Notes: generated from the sequence alone by a model not told the origin. DNA of 64,000 nucleotides from an uncultured Bacilli bacterium (GCA_944363785.1 CALVVF010000007.1:1-64000), one strand, 5' to 3'. Shown: positions 29,646 through 39,415, numbered from the stretch's first letter. Program-made: numbers and translations.

Positions 29646-30245
29646 TTATTCGTAAACTACATCAACTGTGATTGCTCCATCAGATGAAACAATTTCAAGA
29701 TGAGATGGAACATTTCCTGCTGCATCTACTTTATTTAGTGAGTTAGCACCTTCAGCAGGAGCAGCTAGACCTGTATTTACTCTAACTACTTGACCATTAC
29801 CTAACTCATCAGCATTGACAATACGAGCTACACTTGAATTAGTTGCATCTCCGATAGCGTATTTACCATCAAAAGCAGTTACATAGTAAACATAGATTGG
29901 GTTTTCGTTAGTACCTTCGTTAACGATAACTACATAAGAGTTAGCTGCTTTCCATTCGTTACCGTACGCACTAGTCGTCCCACCTTTCTCTAGTAAATCT
30001 TTCAACTGACTAAAGCTAATAACTGTTGCATGATTACTATCTGATGGATAATCGAAAGTTTGCATGATTGATGCATTTCTAGCAGCATCTACATACATTT
30101 TAACAGTATCGATATAACCACTCTTCTTAGAAGTATTAATGTAGTTACTTACTGCAGGTACAGCAATTGCAAGTAATACAGCTAAGATAACGATAACTGC
30201 CAATAGTTCGATTAGGGTAAAACCTTTTCTGTTTAACTTCATCAT
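29646..30245 (-). CDS. type IV pilin-like protein, copy 2
   Basis: About 199 aa. Prepilin signal KGFTLIELLAVIVILAV followed by a soluble domain. It is near-identical to copy 3 through about residue 90 (NYINTSKKSGYIDTVKMYV, FDYPSD, KGGTTSAYGNEW), then diverges. No cysteine pair. Own terminator and an intergenic gap, so each copy can be expressed singly. The near-identity to copy 3 indicates recent tandem duplication. Confidence 0.92.
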   Translation of the reverse strand: MMKLNRKGFTLIELLAVIVILAVLLAIAVPAVSNYINTSKKSGYIDTVKMYVDAARNASIMQTFDYPSDSNHATVISFSQLKDLLEKGGTTSAYGNEWKAANSYVVIVNEGTNENPIYVYYVTAFDGKYAIGDATNSSVARIVNADELGNGQVVRVNTGLAAPAEGANSLNKVDAAGNVPSHLEIVSSDGAITVDVVYE

Positions 30246-30365
30246 ATAAAATTCACTCCTCTCTATTTTTACTACACCAGTATATCACACCGTAAAATGT
30301 ACCGTCAATAATATTTCCCAGCATTTTCCAACTTGACATCTGCATTGTAAAGAGCATTTTCAAAA

Positions 30366-30393
30366 GAAAAAAACTATTGATAAAATCAATAGT
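30366..30393 (-). terminator. terminator of pilin copy 3
   Basis: ACTATTGAT and ATCAATAGT form a perfect 9-bp stem with a T7 run on the minus strand. Confidence 0.85.
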
Positions 30394-30410
30394 CTAAATC
30401 ATCATACCTC

Positions 30411-31004
30411 TTAGTATACGGCATCGATTGTGATAGTACCTGAACCATCAATTGCGATGTATGAAGCTTCCCCAGTTGGTTGTTGTCTTTCAAACTTATC
30501 AGCTGTATCTGGAGTTGCTAAACCGTTATTTACTCTTACTACATTGCCATTACCTAATTCATCAGCATTGACAACACGAGCATAGCTTGTATTACCTGAT
30601 ACTTCACCGATAGCATATTTACTATCATATGCAGCTACATAGTAAACATATTTTGGTTCTTCATTAGAAGCACCTTCGTTAACGATAACTACATAAGAGT
30701 TAGCAGCTTGCCATTCATTACCGTATGCACTAGTAGTTCCACCTTTTTCTAGTAAATCTTTCAATTTATCAAAACCGATTACTGTTGCATGATTCCTATC
30801 TGATGGATAATCGAAAGTTTGCATAATTGATGCATTTCTAGCAGCGTCTACATACATTTTAACAGTATCGATATAACCGCTCTTCTTAGAAGTATTAATA
30901 TAGTTACTTACAGCAGGTACAGCAATTGCAAGTAGTACAGCTAAAATAACGATAACTGCTAATAACTCGATTAAGGTAAACCCTTTCTTATTCAATTTTT
31001 TCAT
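30411..31004 (-). CDS. type IV pilin-like protein, copy 3
   Basis: About 197 aa. Starts MKKLNKKGFTLIELL. The ATG at 31004 follows GAGAGGAG; the frame is open 28 codons further but without a ribosome-binding site, and pilin signals are short. Strongly similar to copy 2 in the first half, while the last 60 residues differ. Likely the same fibre subunit type with a variable surface half. Confidence 0.92.
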   Translation of the reverse strand: MKKLNKKGFTLIELLAVIVILAVLLAIAVPAVSNYINTSKKSGYIDTVKMYVDAARNASIMQTFDYPSDRNHATVIGFDKLKDLLEKGGTTSAYGNEWQAANSYVVIVNEGASNEEPKYVYYVAAYDSKYAIGEVSGNTSYARVVNADELGNGNVVRVNNGLATPDTADKFERQQPTGEASYIAIDGSGTITIDAVY

Positions 31005-31091
31005 GTAAAATCTCCTCTCTCCTATTATTACAATATCATCATAGCACATCCCCATTTTTTCGTCAATAATTTTACAGCCAGTTAACATCTT

Positions 31092-31124
31092 AAAAAAAAT
31101 ACTTCTCTAAATATTTAGAGAAGT
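31092..31124 (-). terminator. terminator of pilin copy 4
   Basis: A perfect 12-bp palindromic hairpin (31101-31124) is followed by A-T8 on the minus strand. Confidence 0.9.
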
Positions 31125-31143
31125 AAAAGGAAAAGGAAGAATT

Positions 31144-31650
31144 CTATTCACTACAAACACGAATACTTCCATTTACTCCAGTAATAGATTTTATTTGATC
31201 ATCAGATAACGAAGTGACATCATTATCTACATAAGTAAGACGATCATCATCATCCAATTTTTCCTTTTGCGTCAAAGTAATTCCACGACTTGTCCCACCA
31301 TTAGTAACTCCCATTAGATGAACATAATAAACAAGAGTATCATTCTTACGAACGACAGCTACAAAAGAATTATCTTCATCATAGGGATTACCATCTGGAT
31401 CTTTAGCCAAATCTTCATTGTCAACACAAGCCAAATTAATTCGTACAATTTCGTTACTAGTTGGCTTAGAAACCTTATTTCCTATCTCGTATTCAGCTAA
31501 AGATAAAAACTTCTTTGCATCCGCAATATAAGTATCTTTTTTGCTCTTATCTAAGGAAGAAATAACATTCGGAACCGCAATAGTCAAGATAATCGCTAAA
31601 ATTACAATAACCGCTAAAAGCTCTACTAACGTAAATCCATTCTTCTTCAT
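31144..31650 (-). CDS. type IV pilin-like protein, copy 4
   Basis: 168 aa, the shortest copy. Prepilin signal MKKNGFTLVELLAVIVIL, helix to about residue 30, then a globular domain with Cys (NLACVDNED) and a C-terminal VCSE, which could form the terminal disulphide seen in ComGC/PilA-type pilins. First gene of the array in the direction of transcription. Confidence 0.9.
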   Translation of the reverse strand: MKKNGFTLVELLAVIVILAIILTIAVPNVISSLDKSKKDTYIADAKKFLSLAEYEIGNKVSKPTSNEIVRINLACVDNEDLAKDPDGNPYDEDNSFVAVVRKNDTLVYYVHLMGVTNGGTSRGITLTQKEKLDDDDRLTYVDNDVTSLSDDQIKSITGVNGSIRVCSE

Positions 31651-31705
31651 CTCATTCTCTCCTTACTATAATAAATTATAGTATAAATAACAGTTAATTT
31701 CAATA

Positions 31706-31741
31706 TAAAAACTCATCCTTTACTAATGTAAAAGATGAGTT
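31706..31741 (-). terminator. terminator of the ABC exporter operon
   Basis: AACTCATC.TTTTAC and GTAAA.GATGAGTT form a long stem around ATTA, with a T-rich tail on the minus strand. Confidence 0.85.
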
Positions 31742-31746
31742 CTTTC

Positions 31747-33609
31747 TTATCCGACATCTTCAAATTGTGAATTATATAAATTTGCATAGAAGCCGTTTTG
31801 TTTTAATAATGTTTCATGATTACCTTGTTCGATGATATCGCCATCTTTCATAACCAAAATCAAATCAGCATTACGAATAGTTGAAAGACGATGGGCAATA
31901 ATGAAACTAGTTCTACCTTCCATCAAATGATCCATTGCTTTTTGAATTAAGATTTCTGTTCTAGTATCTACAGATGAAGTGGCTTCATCTAAAATTAAAA
32001 TTTGTGGATCATTTAATATTACACGAGCAATCGTAAGTAATTGTTTTTGACCACCTGATATATTATCCGACTCCTCGTTAATGACCATATCATAACCTTC
32101 TGGTAATGTACGGATAAAGTGATCGACATGAGCAGCGATTGCGGCATCTTCTACTTGTTCATCAGTGGCATCTAACTTACCATAGCGAATATTTTCACGA
32201 ACGGTATCAGAATAGAGCCATGTATCTTGTAAAACCATACCGAACATGCTTCGTAAATCATTACGATCAAAATCTTTAATATCATGTCCATCTACTTTGA
32301 TCGCACCACTGTTGACATCATAGAAACGCATCAACAATTTAACAATTGTCGTTTTTCCTGCTCCCGTTGGACCGACGATAGCTACTTTCATACCCGGTTT
32401 AATCGTCGCATTAAAATCATGAATGATCACTTGGTCTGGACGATAACCGAATTTAACATGTTCGAAAGTGATGTTACTCTTCAATCCTTTAGTAGAAACA
32501 GGATGACTAACTGTAGGTGTTTCCTCCTCTTCCTCTAAGAATTCGAATACTCTTTCAGCTGCTGCTGCCATCGCTTGAAGTAAATTCATAATCTGAGCAG
32601 CTTGTGATAATGGTTGAGTAAAGCTTCTTACATATTGAGTGAACGATAAAATATCCCCTACTTGAATTCGATTTTGAATAACAAGCCAGCCACCTAAGAT
32701 AGAAACAGCAACATACCCTAAGTTACCGATAAACGTCATAATTGGGTGCATCATCATCGATAAGAATTGACTCTTCCAAGCGGAGTTATATAGAGTTTTA
32801 TTCATCTCTTTAAACTTAGCTAATTCTTTTTCTTCACCATTAAATAACTTAACCACATCGTGACCAGAATAGATTTCTTCTATTTGACCGTTTACATGTC
32901 CTAAATATTCTTGTTGTTGAATAAAGTATTTTTGACTTTTCTTCACGATAAGCATCACGAATATAAATGAGAACGGAATAATTAATAAAGTAACTAAAGT
33001 CATTAATGGACTGATCGTAAGCATCATGACAATGACACCAACGGCTAACGTAAACGAAGAGATAACTTGCGTTAAACTCTGATCTAAGTTTTGACTTACT
33101 GTATCGACATCGTTAGTAATACGAGATAATACTTCACCAGTTGTTCTCGATTCGAAATATTTAAGTGGCATACGATGAATTTTTTCTGAAATTTGTTTTC
33201 TTAATCCATAGGTGATATTTTGACTGACTCCAGCCATAATCCAACCTTGAATATAAGAAAATAACATACTAATTCCATATAAGCCAAGTAATGTCAATAA
33301 TATTCCGGCAATCTTATCGAACTGAATTCCCGCTGAAGTACCGGTTACTCTACCGATTAATCCATTATAGATCTCCGTTGTAGCATTTCCTAAAATTTTT
33401 GGACCAATAATAGAGAAAATAGCACTTCCTACTGAGAATAAAATCACTAAAAAGATAAGAATTTTATATTGTGATAAGTGTTTGAGTAACTTTTTCATTG
33501 TTCCGCCAAAATCTTTGGCTTTTTCATAAGAGGCATTAGCTCCACCCTTAGGTCCATGTCCTGAACCATGACGAGGAGATTTCATTGTTTTTTCTGTGTT
33601 CTTACTCAT
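31747..33609 (-). CDS. ABC exporter half-transporter B (multidrug type)
   Basis: 620 aa. A Gly/Lys-rich N-terminal tail (residues 1-35) is followed by six membrane helices and an ATPase domain with Walker A GPTGAGKTT, signature NISGGQKQ, Walker B ILILDEATSSVD and the H-loop. The Walker B glutamate is intact. It overlaps its partner by eight bases, so the two form a heterodimeric exporter of the YheI/YheH or LmrCD kind. The substrate is unknown. Confidence 0.93.
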   Translation of the reverse strand: MSKNTEKTMKSPRHGSGHGPKGGANASYEKAKDFGGTMKKLLKHLSQYKILIFLVILFSVGSAIFSIIGPKILGNATTEIYNGLIGRVTGTSAGIQFDKIAGILLTLLGLYGISMLFSYIQGWIMAGVSQNITYGLRKQISEKIHRMPLKYFESRTTGEVLSRITNDVDTVSQNLDQSLTQVISSFTLAVGVIVMMLTISPLMTLVTLLIIPFSFIFVMLIVKKSQKYFIQQQEYLGHVNGQIEEIYSGHDVVKLFNGEEKELAKFKEMNKTLYNSAWKSQFLSMMMHPIMTFIGNLGYVAVSILGGWLVIQNRIQVGDILSFTQYVRSFTQPLSQAAQIMNLLQAMAAAAERVFEFLEEEEETPTVSHPVSTKGLKSNITFEHVKFGYRPDQVIIHDFNATIKPGMKVAIVGPTGAGKTTIVKLLMRFYDVNSGAIKVDGHDIKDFDRNDLRSMFGMVLQDTWLYSDTVRENIRYGKLDATDEQVEDAAIAAHVDHFIRTLPEGYDMVINEESDNISGGQKQLLTIARVILNDPQILILDEATSSVDTRTEILIQKAMDHLMEGRTSFIIAHRLSTIRNADLILVMKDGDIIEQGNHETLLKQNGFYANLYNSQFEDVG

Positions 33610-35848
33610 CCTCTAATTCCTCCTTTGATAATTGACTAGCGGCGATTTCTTTATAGATATCACACGTTTTTAATAACTGTTTATGGGTTCCTTTTCCTAC
33701 AATCTTACCTTCGTGTAAAACGATGATTTGATCAGCATGAAGGATAGTACTGATTCGTTGAGCGACAATCAAAACCGTAGAACCCTTAGTTTCTTTATTC
33801 AATGCTTTTCTAAGTTCAGCATCCGTTTTGAAGTCCAAGGCCGAGAAACTGTCATCGAAAATATAAATTTCTGGATCAGTCGCTACCGCACGAGCAATAG
33901 ATAAACGTTGTTTTTGTCCACCAGAGACATTGGTTCCTCCTTGAGAAATTGGTGAGGAATACTTTTTACTCTTTTCTAAAATAAAGCTTTCTGCTTGAGC
34001 GATTCTAGCTGCTCGTTCAACCTCCTCAGTAGTAATATCTTCTTTTCCATAACCGATATTAGAACGAATTGTTCCGGAGAATAAGATTCCTTTTTGTGGG
34101 ACAAAACCAATCTTCGTATGTAAATCATGTAAAGTTACATCCTTAATATTTACACCATCTACTAGAATTTCTCCATCTGTAACATCGAAGAAACGAGGAA
34201 TCAAGTTAACTAAAGTACTCTTACCACTACCCGTTGAACCGATGAAAGCAGTTGTCTTACCTGGTTCTGCGGTAAAGGTAATATCCGTTAAGACATCTTC
34301 ATCAGAATCTGGATACTTAAAGCTAACGTCCTTAAATTCTACTAAACCACCGATTCGTTTACTAAATGATTTAGGATGTTCTGGATCTTGAACAGCAGGT
34401 TCTGTATTTAAAATATCCGCAATACGTCCTGCCGATACATTAGCACGTGGGAACATAATCGAGAACATAGCTACCATTAAGAAAGCCATAACGATTTGCA
34501 TTGTATATTGAATAAAGGCAAGCATATCACCGACTTGCATAATACCTTGATCGATACCATGAGCACCTTTCCATACGATTAAAATACTGATCGTATTCAT
34601 GACAAACATCATCGTTGGCATAAGCATAGCCATCGAACGATTGACAAAAAGAGTGGTCTTTTTCAAACTACGGTTAGCATCATCGAATCGTTTTTCTTCT
34701 TTCTTTTGATTACTAAACGCACGAATAACCGGAATTCCATTTAAAATTTCACGGGTTACTTGGTTTAGTTTATCAATTAATTTTTGTACTTTCTTGAATT
34801 TTGGCATAACAAGACCAAACATTAAGACCATTAAAGACATAACCGCAACTACAGCTACAGCAATAATCCAAGCCATTGATGAGTTTGCATTTAATGCCTT
34901 AATTACACCACCAATACCGATGATTGGGGCATAAAACAAGATACGTAGCGTAAATACCATTACCATTTGTACTTGTTGAATATCGTTTGTTGTACGAGTA
35001 ATTAACGAAGCTACACCAAATTGTTTAAATTCTGTAGTACCAAAACTCATCGTCTTCTTAAATACATCATTTCTTAGATCTTGGGCAAGTCTTGCTGCTG
35101 TTCTAGCACCAATAAATCCGACACTGATCGTCGTTAACATACTAAGTAAAGCAATTCCTAACATCTTAGCTCCAGAAATAAAGATGTATTTGGTTTGCAT
35201 ATTATCGGTATTCATACCGATCGCTTGATACTCTGCTTTGACAGAAGCAATCGCACTTTGAGAAGCAATCGAATCAGGAAGTGAAGCAAACTGCTCATTA
35301 GCAGCTTCTTGCATTTTTTCCATCTCTTCTTCTGGCATTGCCTTCAAGATTTCTATCAAAGACATTTCCTGCATTTCCTTAGGTAAATTCTCTTTAATTT
35401 GTGCTTCTATTTTTTGTCCTTCTTCACTATCTGAAGTTAACATATAGTGAATAAGTAAAGGTTCTGTCAACATATCTTCTAACTCTTCTTTTTCATCAGA
35501 GCTAATATCTTCTAATAAATATAATGCTTCTTCTTCTAAAGCTGGATACTTTTTAACCAAATCTTCGTATTCCTCTTGATCTAGAGTATCTTTATCTATT
35601 AAACGATACTGTTCTAAGACTTCATCTTTACTTTTTTCATCGACAAAAAGTAAAACATCATCTAATTCTTGTTGTCTCATCACTTCAGGAACAGCACTTT
35701 CAATCCCACCTTGTTGTACACCAACATTGATAATTCTAGAGATATAATCTGGTAACGATAAATCACATATAGCTTGAACTACCAATAAAGCAACAATAAG
35801 TAAAATAGAAAGAGCTGACTTTTTCAAATAACTAAATACTTTTAACAC
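33602..35848 (-). CDS. ABC exporter half-transporter A with large extracellular insertion
   Basis: 748 aa, about 150 longer than usual. Between membrane helices 1 and 2 lies a roughly 170-residue, very acidic helical insertion (about residues 40-220, rich in Glu/Asp/Met) that should be extracellular. The ATPase domain has GSTGSGKST, TNVSGGQKQR and Walker B IYIFDDSFSALD. The catalytic Glu after Walker B is Asp here, as in the degenerate site of heterodimeric exporters. The start is GTG after AAGGAG; it is 1 base after tetR. Confidence 0.93.
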   Translation of the reverse strand: MLKVFSYLKKSALSILLIVALLVVQAICDLSLPDYISRIINVGVQQGGIESAVPEVMRQQELDDVLLFVDEKSKDEVLEQYRLIDKDTLDQEEYEDLVKKYPALEEEALYLLEDISSDEKEELEDMLTEPLLIHYMLTSDSEEGQKIEAQIKENLPKEMQEMSLIEILKAMPEEEMEKMQEAANEQFASLPDSIASQSAIASVKAEYQAIGMNTDNMQTKYIFISGAKMLGIALLSMLTTISVGFIGARTAARLAQDLRNDVFKKTMSFGTTEFKQFGVASLITRTTNDIQQVQMVMVFTLRILFYAPIIGIGGVIKALNANSSMAWIIAVAVVAVMSLMVLMFGLVMPKFKKVQKLIDKLNQVTREILNGIPVIRAFSNQKKEEKRFDDANRSLKKTTLFVNRSMAMLMPTMMFVMNTISILIVWKGAHGIDQGIMQVGDMLAFIQYTMQIVMAFLMVAMFSIMFPRANVSAGRIADILNTEPAVQDPEHPKSFSKRIGGLVEFKDVSFKYPDSDEDVLTDITFTAEPGKTTAFIGSTGSGKSTLVNLIPRFFDVTDGEILVDGVNIKDVTLHDLHTKIGFVPQKGILFSGTIRSNIGYGKEDITTEEVERAARIAQAESFILEKSKKYSSPISQGGTNVSGGQKQRLSIARAVATDPEIYIFDDSFSALDFKTDAELRKALNKETKGSTVLIVAQRISTILHADQIIVLHEGKIVGKGTHKQLLKTCDIYKEIAASQLSKEELEDE

Positions 35849-35849
35849 A

Positions 35850-36470
35850 CTACTTCTCCTTTCTCAATACTCCATATCGAATGATATCTAGTTTTTGATT
35901 ATAAATTCTAGACTCTTTTTCAAGTTCATTAGGATTCATTAACGAATAAGTAATTGAACTCATACTAACAAGCATAACCAAAGAAAAAGCCTGTAATAAT
36001 TCTTCATCGTTAGAGTAACGATATAACTCCTTATTGATATGCTTGATTAAGTCCTCATGTCTTTTCCTAATGACTTCTTTAGGAGGCTTTAATGATACCT
36101 TTCTATCCGTAGTATAACGCATATTCAAAAACATATTTTTAAATAGTGAGTGTTTTTTTCCTTGTAAACAAGCATGTAAAAGATGATCATGTAACTTTTG
36201 CCATCCACAAATAAAATCACCCTGATTTTCATCTAAATAGGAAAGAAGACGACAATAAAGTTTATGAATATATTTTTCTAAAATATAGAAATATAGATCT
36301 TCTTTATCTTGAAAATACATATAGAAGCTACCCCTAGGAATACCTGCTTCTTGAATAATTTGATTGATGGATGCAGAAGAAAAATCTACACGTGAAAATT
36401 CTCTTTCTGCAGCTTCTATCAAGGATTTTTGTTTATCACTCGCTAAATTTAAAAATGTTTTTGATGGCAT
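35850..36470 (-). CDS. TetR-family repressor of the ABC exporter
   Basis: 206 aa. The N-terminal TetR HTH has INQIIQEAGIPRGSFYMYF. The C-terminal ligand domain is unique. First gene of the exporter operon, preceded by AAGGAGG. Two TGACA-N3-TGTCA palindromes in its promoter make autoregulation and induction by an exporter substrate the likely mode. Confidence 0.92.
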   Translation of the reverse strand: MPSKTFLNLASDKQKSLIEAAEREFSRVDFSSASINQIIQEAGIPRGSFYMYFQDKEDLYFYILEKYIHKLYCRLLSYLDENQGDFICGWQKLHDHLLHACLQGKKHSLFKNMFLNMRYTTDRKVSLKPPKEVIRKRHEDLIKHINKELYRYSNDEELLQAFSLVMLVSMSSITYSLMNPNELEKESRIYNQKLDIIRYGVLRKEK

Positions 36471-36484
36471 CTTAATCCTCCTTA

Positions 36485-36536
36485 TGACAATCTGTCACAC
36501 CAATACATTATATGATGACACCTTGTCATATGTCAA
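36485..36536 (-). promoter_or_regulatory. tetR-ABC promoter with two operators
   Basis: On the minus strand: TTGACA (36531-36536), 18-base spacer, TATAAT (36507-36512). Two perfect 13-bp palindromes TGACA-N3-TGTCA occur at 36516-36528 (inside the spacer) and at 36485-36497 (downstream). Their centres are 31 bp apart, three helical turns, as expected for two dimers on the same DNA face. Confidence 0.88.
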
Positions 36537-36566
36537 GAAAAAAGATAAGATTTTTTAATCTTATCT
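36537..36566 (-). terminator. terminator of the superoxide dismutase gene
   Basis: AGATAAGATT and AATCTTATCT form a 10-bp stem with a T6 run on the minus strand. It abuts the tetR promoter. Confidence 0.9.
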
Positions 36567-37185
36567 AAGATAAATTGTCTATAAGAAGTTGATACCATTC
36601 ATTTACTTGTTCATAATCTATTTTTTCTAACAATCCTTGAATATAAGTTCTTCGATTATTTCCATAATCAACGTAATACGCATGTTCCCAAACATCGATG
36701 GCTAAAATCGGTATATAGGAAAAAGAATATGGGCTATCCTGATTAGGAAAATTCAATAATTTTAATTCTTTATTGGTATCTACCACCAAGAAAACATAAC
36801 CGGAGCCAATCAAATGATCAGCATAATTTACAATTTGTGCTTTAAATTGTTCGATCCCACCAAACTTGTCGACTAAAGCGCTTCGTAATGGTTCCATTAT
36901 TTCTTTCTCTTTAGGACTTAAAGATTGAAAATAAATCTCATGATTAACTGCCCCACTTGCTTGATATAAAATTTCTGCCTGATCCTCTAAAGGAAATTCA
37001 TCAAGATGATTAAATAAGTCTGTGATAGGATAACGATAATCAAAATTATTTTTCTGTAAAACCGTATTTAATTTTTTTAAATATCGTAAATAATGATCCT
37101 CGTAATGTCTACACATCGTCTGTTTAGAAATAATCGGTTCTAAATCGTAAAAACGATAAGGTAAAGTTATCGGTTGGTACATCAT
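36565..37185 (-). CDS. sodA: Fe/Mn superoxide dismutase family protein
   Basis: 206 aa. It dismutates superoxide if active. Metal ligands align by eye with E. coli SodA: His27 in KQTMCRHYEDH, the His of AVNHEIYF, and Asp and His of DVWEHAYYVDY. Gly before AVNH and the NQDS segment favour the Mn type. Departures from consensus are Phe for the conserved Trp after NH, and GSGYVFLV for GSGWxWLV. It is therefore a divergent SOD; activity is likely but unproven. Confidence 0.85.
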   Translation of the reverse strand: MMYQPITLPYRFYDLEPIISKQTMCRHYEDHYLRYLKKLNTVLQKNNFDYRYPITDLFNHLDEFPLEDQAEILYQASGAVNHEIYFQSLSPKEKEIMEPLRSALVDKFGGIEQFKAQIVNYADHLIGSGYVFLVVDTNKELKLLNFPNQDSPYSFSYIPILAIDVWEHAYYVDYGNNRRTYIQGLLEKIDYEQVNEWYQLLIDNLS

Positions 37186-37206
37186 ATCACTCCTCTAATC
37201 ATTATA

Positions 37207-37254
37207 TGAGAAAAAAAGAAAGAAATTCCCACTTGATCAGTTTAATTTCTTTCT
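37207..37254 (-). terminator. terminator of the 153-aa gene
   Basis: AGAAAGAAATT and AATTTCTTTCT (37217-37227 and 37244-37254) form an 11-bp stem with a T7 run on the minus strand. Confidence 0.8.
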
Positions 37255-37698
37255 CTTTGTTAATTGTTCTAAAGATTCGATTTGACAAGTAACGGTATTA
37301 GAAAAATGTCCCGTTCCTAGATTTAGCTTTAACCATTCTCCCAAATTCACTTGGTCAAAATAAGGTCTTTCACATGCAAAGTCAATGACTTGAAGAAACT
37401 GTTGATATTTATTTACTTCTTCTTGAACTGGCTTAGAAGAAAAAATATTCATCTCAGAAAGTAGTTGGATATCTTTTTCTAAAGTCTGATAAAACTCCCC
37501 TAAGGAAACTTTTAAATCAATATCACCACATTCGATATGACTAGCTAATTGTTCAAAATCTTCAGTCCCACCGATTGCTTGAAAAACCGGATAGTCACCT
37601 ATTTGTCTACATAAATGAAACTTTAATAACAGTAAAAGTACAACATTTCCTGCTTTTAACTGTTCTAATTCTTCTACTCTATCCTTAATATTTTCCAT
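37237..37698 (-). CDS. hypothetical protein downstream of rnhB
   Basis: 153 aa, soluble and mostly helical, with no recognised motif. It ends in a basic tail (LTKRKKLN). Last gene of the rbgA-transglycosylase-rnhB unit (14 bases after rnhB), with a terminator behind it. Confidence 0.65.
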   Translation of the reverse strand: MENIKDRVEELEQLKAGNVVLLLLLKFHLCRQIGDYPVFQAIGGTEDFEQLASHIECGDIDLKVSLGEFYQTLEKDIQLLSEMNIFSSKPVQEEVNKYQQFLQVIDFACERPYFDQVNLGEWLKLNLGTGHFSNTVTCQIESLEQLTKRKKLN

Positions 37699-37712
37699 CT
37701 TCTTGTCCTCCT

Positions 37713-38345
37713 CTACTCATCCTCTTCACTTTTAACTACATATTTTTTAACTGGGGCAAACGATTTACGATGAAACTCTAATATACCATATTTTTCTAAA
37801 GCTTCTAAATGTTTTTTGGTTCCGTATCCTTTATGCTCTTTAAAACCATACTCAGGATATTTCTGATCCAATTCATACATCATTCTATCCCTTGTAACTT
37901 TAGCAACAACACTAGCAGCAGCAATCGAAATACTCTTAGCATCCCCCTTGATAATCGACGTATGAGGAATCGCTAAGTCTTCTAGTTTCATCGCATCGAT
38001 TAAGACATGCTCAGGTTGAATCGGACTTTTTTCGATCGCTTCATACATCGCTAATTTCGTTGCTTCGTAAATATTCACATCATCGATTACTTTTTCATCT
38101 TTAATTCCAAGAGAAACACTTAATGCATGTTCCATGATATAATCATAAAACTTCTCTCTTTTTTTCTCAGACAATTTCTTAGAATCAGTAAGACCTTCTA
38201 AAACAAAGTCTTGGGGTAAGATGACACAAGCAACAACAACCGGTCCAATTAACGGTCCTCTTCCTACCTCATCTACCCCGGCAACTAAACGAATACCTTG
38301 CTCGTATAATTCATGTTCATATTGATATAAATCTATTTCCTGCAT
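37713..38345 (-). CDS. rnhB: ribonuclease HII
   Basis: 210 aa. [15 protein letters not shown] carries the DE pair, then [13 protein letters not shown], a KGDAKS(I) Asp and [14 protein letters not shown]; the C-terminal AxxKYG block is present. It removes ribonucleotides from DNA. It overlaps the transglycosylase stop by one base. Close to rbgA as in B. subtilis (ylqF-rnhB). Confidence 0.97.
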   Translation of the reverse strand: MQEIDLYQYEHELYEQGIRLVAGVDEVGRGPLIGPVVVACVILPQDFVLEGLTDSKKLSEKKREKFYDYIMEHALSVSLGIKDEKVIDDVNIYEATKLAMYEAIEKSPIQPEHVLIDAMKLEDLAIPHTSIIKGDAKSISIAAASVVAKVTRDRMMYELDQKYPEYGFKEHKGYGTKKHLEALEKYGILEFHRKSFAPVKKYVVKSEEDE

Positions 38346-39415
38346 TATTTACTAACCTTCATTCCTATATCTTGAGCATCGACCATATTTGCATCATTAT
38401 AGATTGTATTTTGCTTCTCCATTGCTTTAGCTACATAATCCACAGAAATTTCATTCTCTCGCCAATCAATCCAACCATTATAACAACCATATACTTCTTC
38501 ATCACGGACAACACCATATTTTTCTTGACAAAGAGAGATAATATCCGAAATAATCTCCGCACTTGCCCGAATATTAGTCTCCGCATCATAACGAATCATA
38601 TCTGGTGTCGTATTTAATCGTTGACACAAAGTATCAAAATTCATTTCATTAATCTGCATAATCCCATAATCTTTTGTATAGCTAACGATCCCATCATTAT
38701 TAAATTTACCATCTGACTCAACATCCGCAATAGTAATTAAATAACGAAAAGGAATATTGTATTCTTCCGCAATTTTCTTCATCAAACGTTGTGTATCTAA
38801 ACTAATATTCGGTTGATTATAAACCAGTTCAACAGTTTCCGTTTGATTTTCACTTATTTCTGTATAAGTTTGATGGGAAGAAGAATAAGAAGGGGCATAT
38901 TTTTCTTCATCTGGCTCATTAACTGTCGGTTCAGCTTCAACAGAAACAGTAGTAATCGCTCTTTCTGTTTTCATCACCTCATGAGCCGCAAAAGCAAGCG
39001 AAGTAGTGGTCAATACCGCACAAAGACCAACGACTAAACCCACTTTATTAATTTCTTTCGCTTTAGCTAATAAAGAAGGAGAAGCCGGTTTAAAACTTTC
39101 TACCTCCTTTGGCTCAGTAAGTTCCAGATAAGCCCGTTTAAAAAAAGAAGATAAAACCGGAATTCGACGTAGTTTTGAATACTGATCGAAACAGAGTTTA
39201 CGATTTAACTGTTTAGATGGTGGCAAGCAAAAAGTTAAACAATCGCCATCTAAATAAGCTTGTTCAATTTCACTAGTTCCATCTCTTAATAGATTTTTTA
39301 AAATCTCTTCATTCTGGATAATCTTCTCTTCAATTACTTGATTATCGATTACATGTCTTAATAAAACCATATTACTTTCTGGTAATTTAGAAAAATATAT
39401 AACTTCCTCACGCAT
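38345..39415 (-). CDS. membrane-anchored lytic transglycosylase (SLT domain)
   Basis: About 356 aa. Residues 1-130 are cytoplasmic, with no recognised fold; one membrane helix (about 140-162) follows, then a short linker and an SLT-type domain (about 210-330) with [11 protein letters not shown] (catalytic Glu), DYGIMQIN and CYNGW. It cleaves the glycan strands of the wall. The layout (cytosolic domain, helix, extracellular lytic domain) parallels the SleB-like protein at 20375-22336. The ATG at 39415 follows GAGAGGA. Confidence 0.88.
   Translation of the reverse strand: MREEVIYFSKLPESNMVLLRHVIDNQVIEEKIIQNEEILKNLLRDGTSEIEQAYLDGDCLTFCLPPSKQLNRKLCFDQYSKLRRIPVLSSFFKRAYLELTEPKEVESFKPASPSLLAKAKEINKVGLVVGLCAVLTTTSLAFAAHEVMKTERAITTVSVEAEPTVNEPDEEKYAPSYSSSHQTYTEISENQTETVELVYNQPNISLDTQRLMKKIAEEYNIPFRYLITIADVESDGKFNNDGIVSYTKDYGIMQINEMNFDTLCQRLNTTPDMIRYDAETNIRASAEIISDIISLCQEKYGVVRDEEVYGCYNGWIDWRENEISVDYVAKAMEKQNTIYNDANMVDAQDIGMKVSK

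Noticed and set aside
28938-31650. The pilin genes as a competence comG operon
   Set aside because: No comGA/comGB homologues are present and the genes are separately terminated, unlike the compact comG operon.
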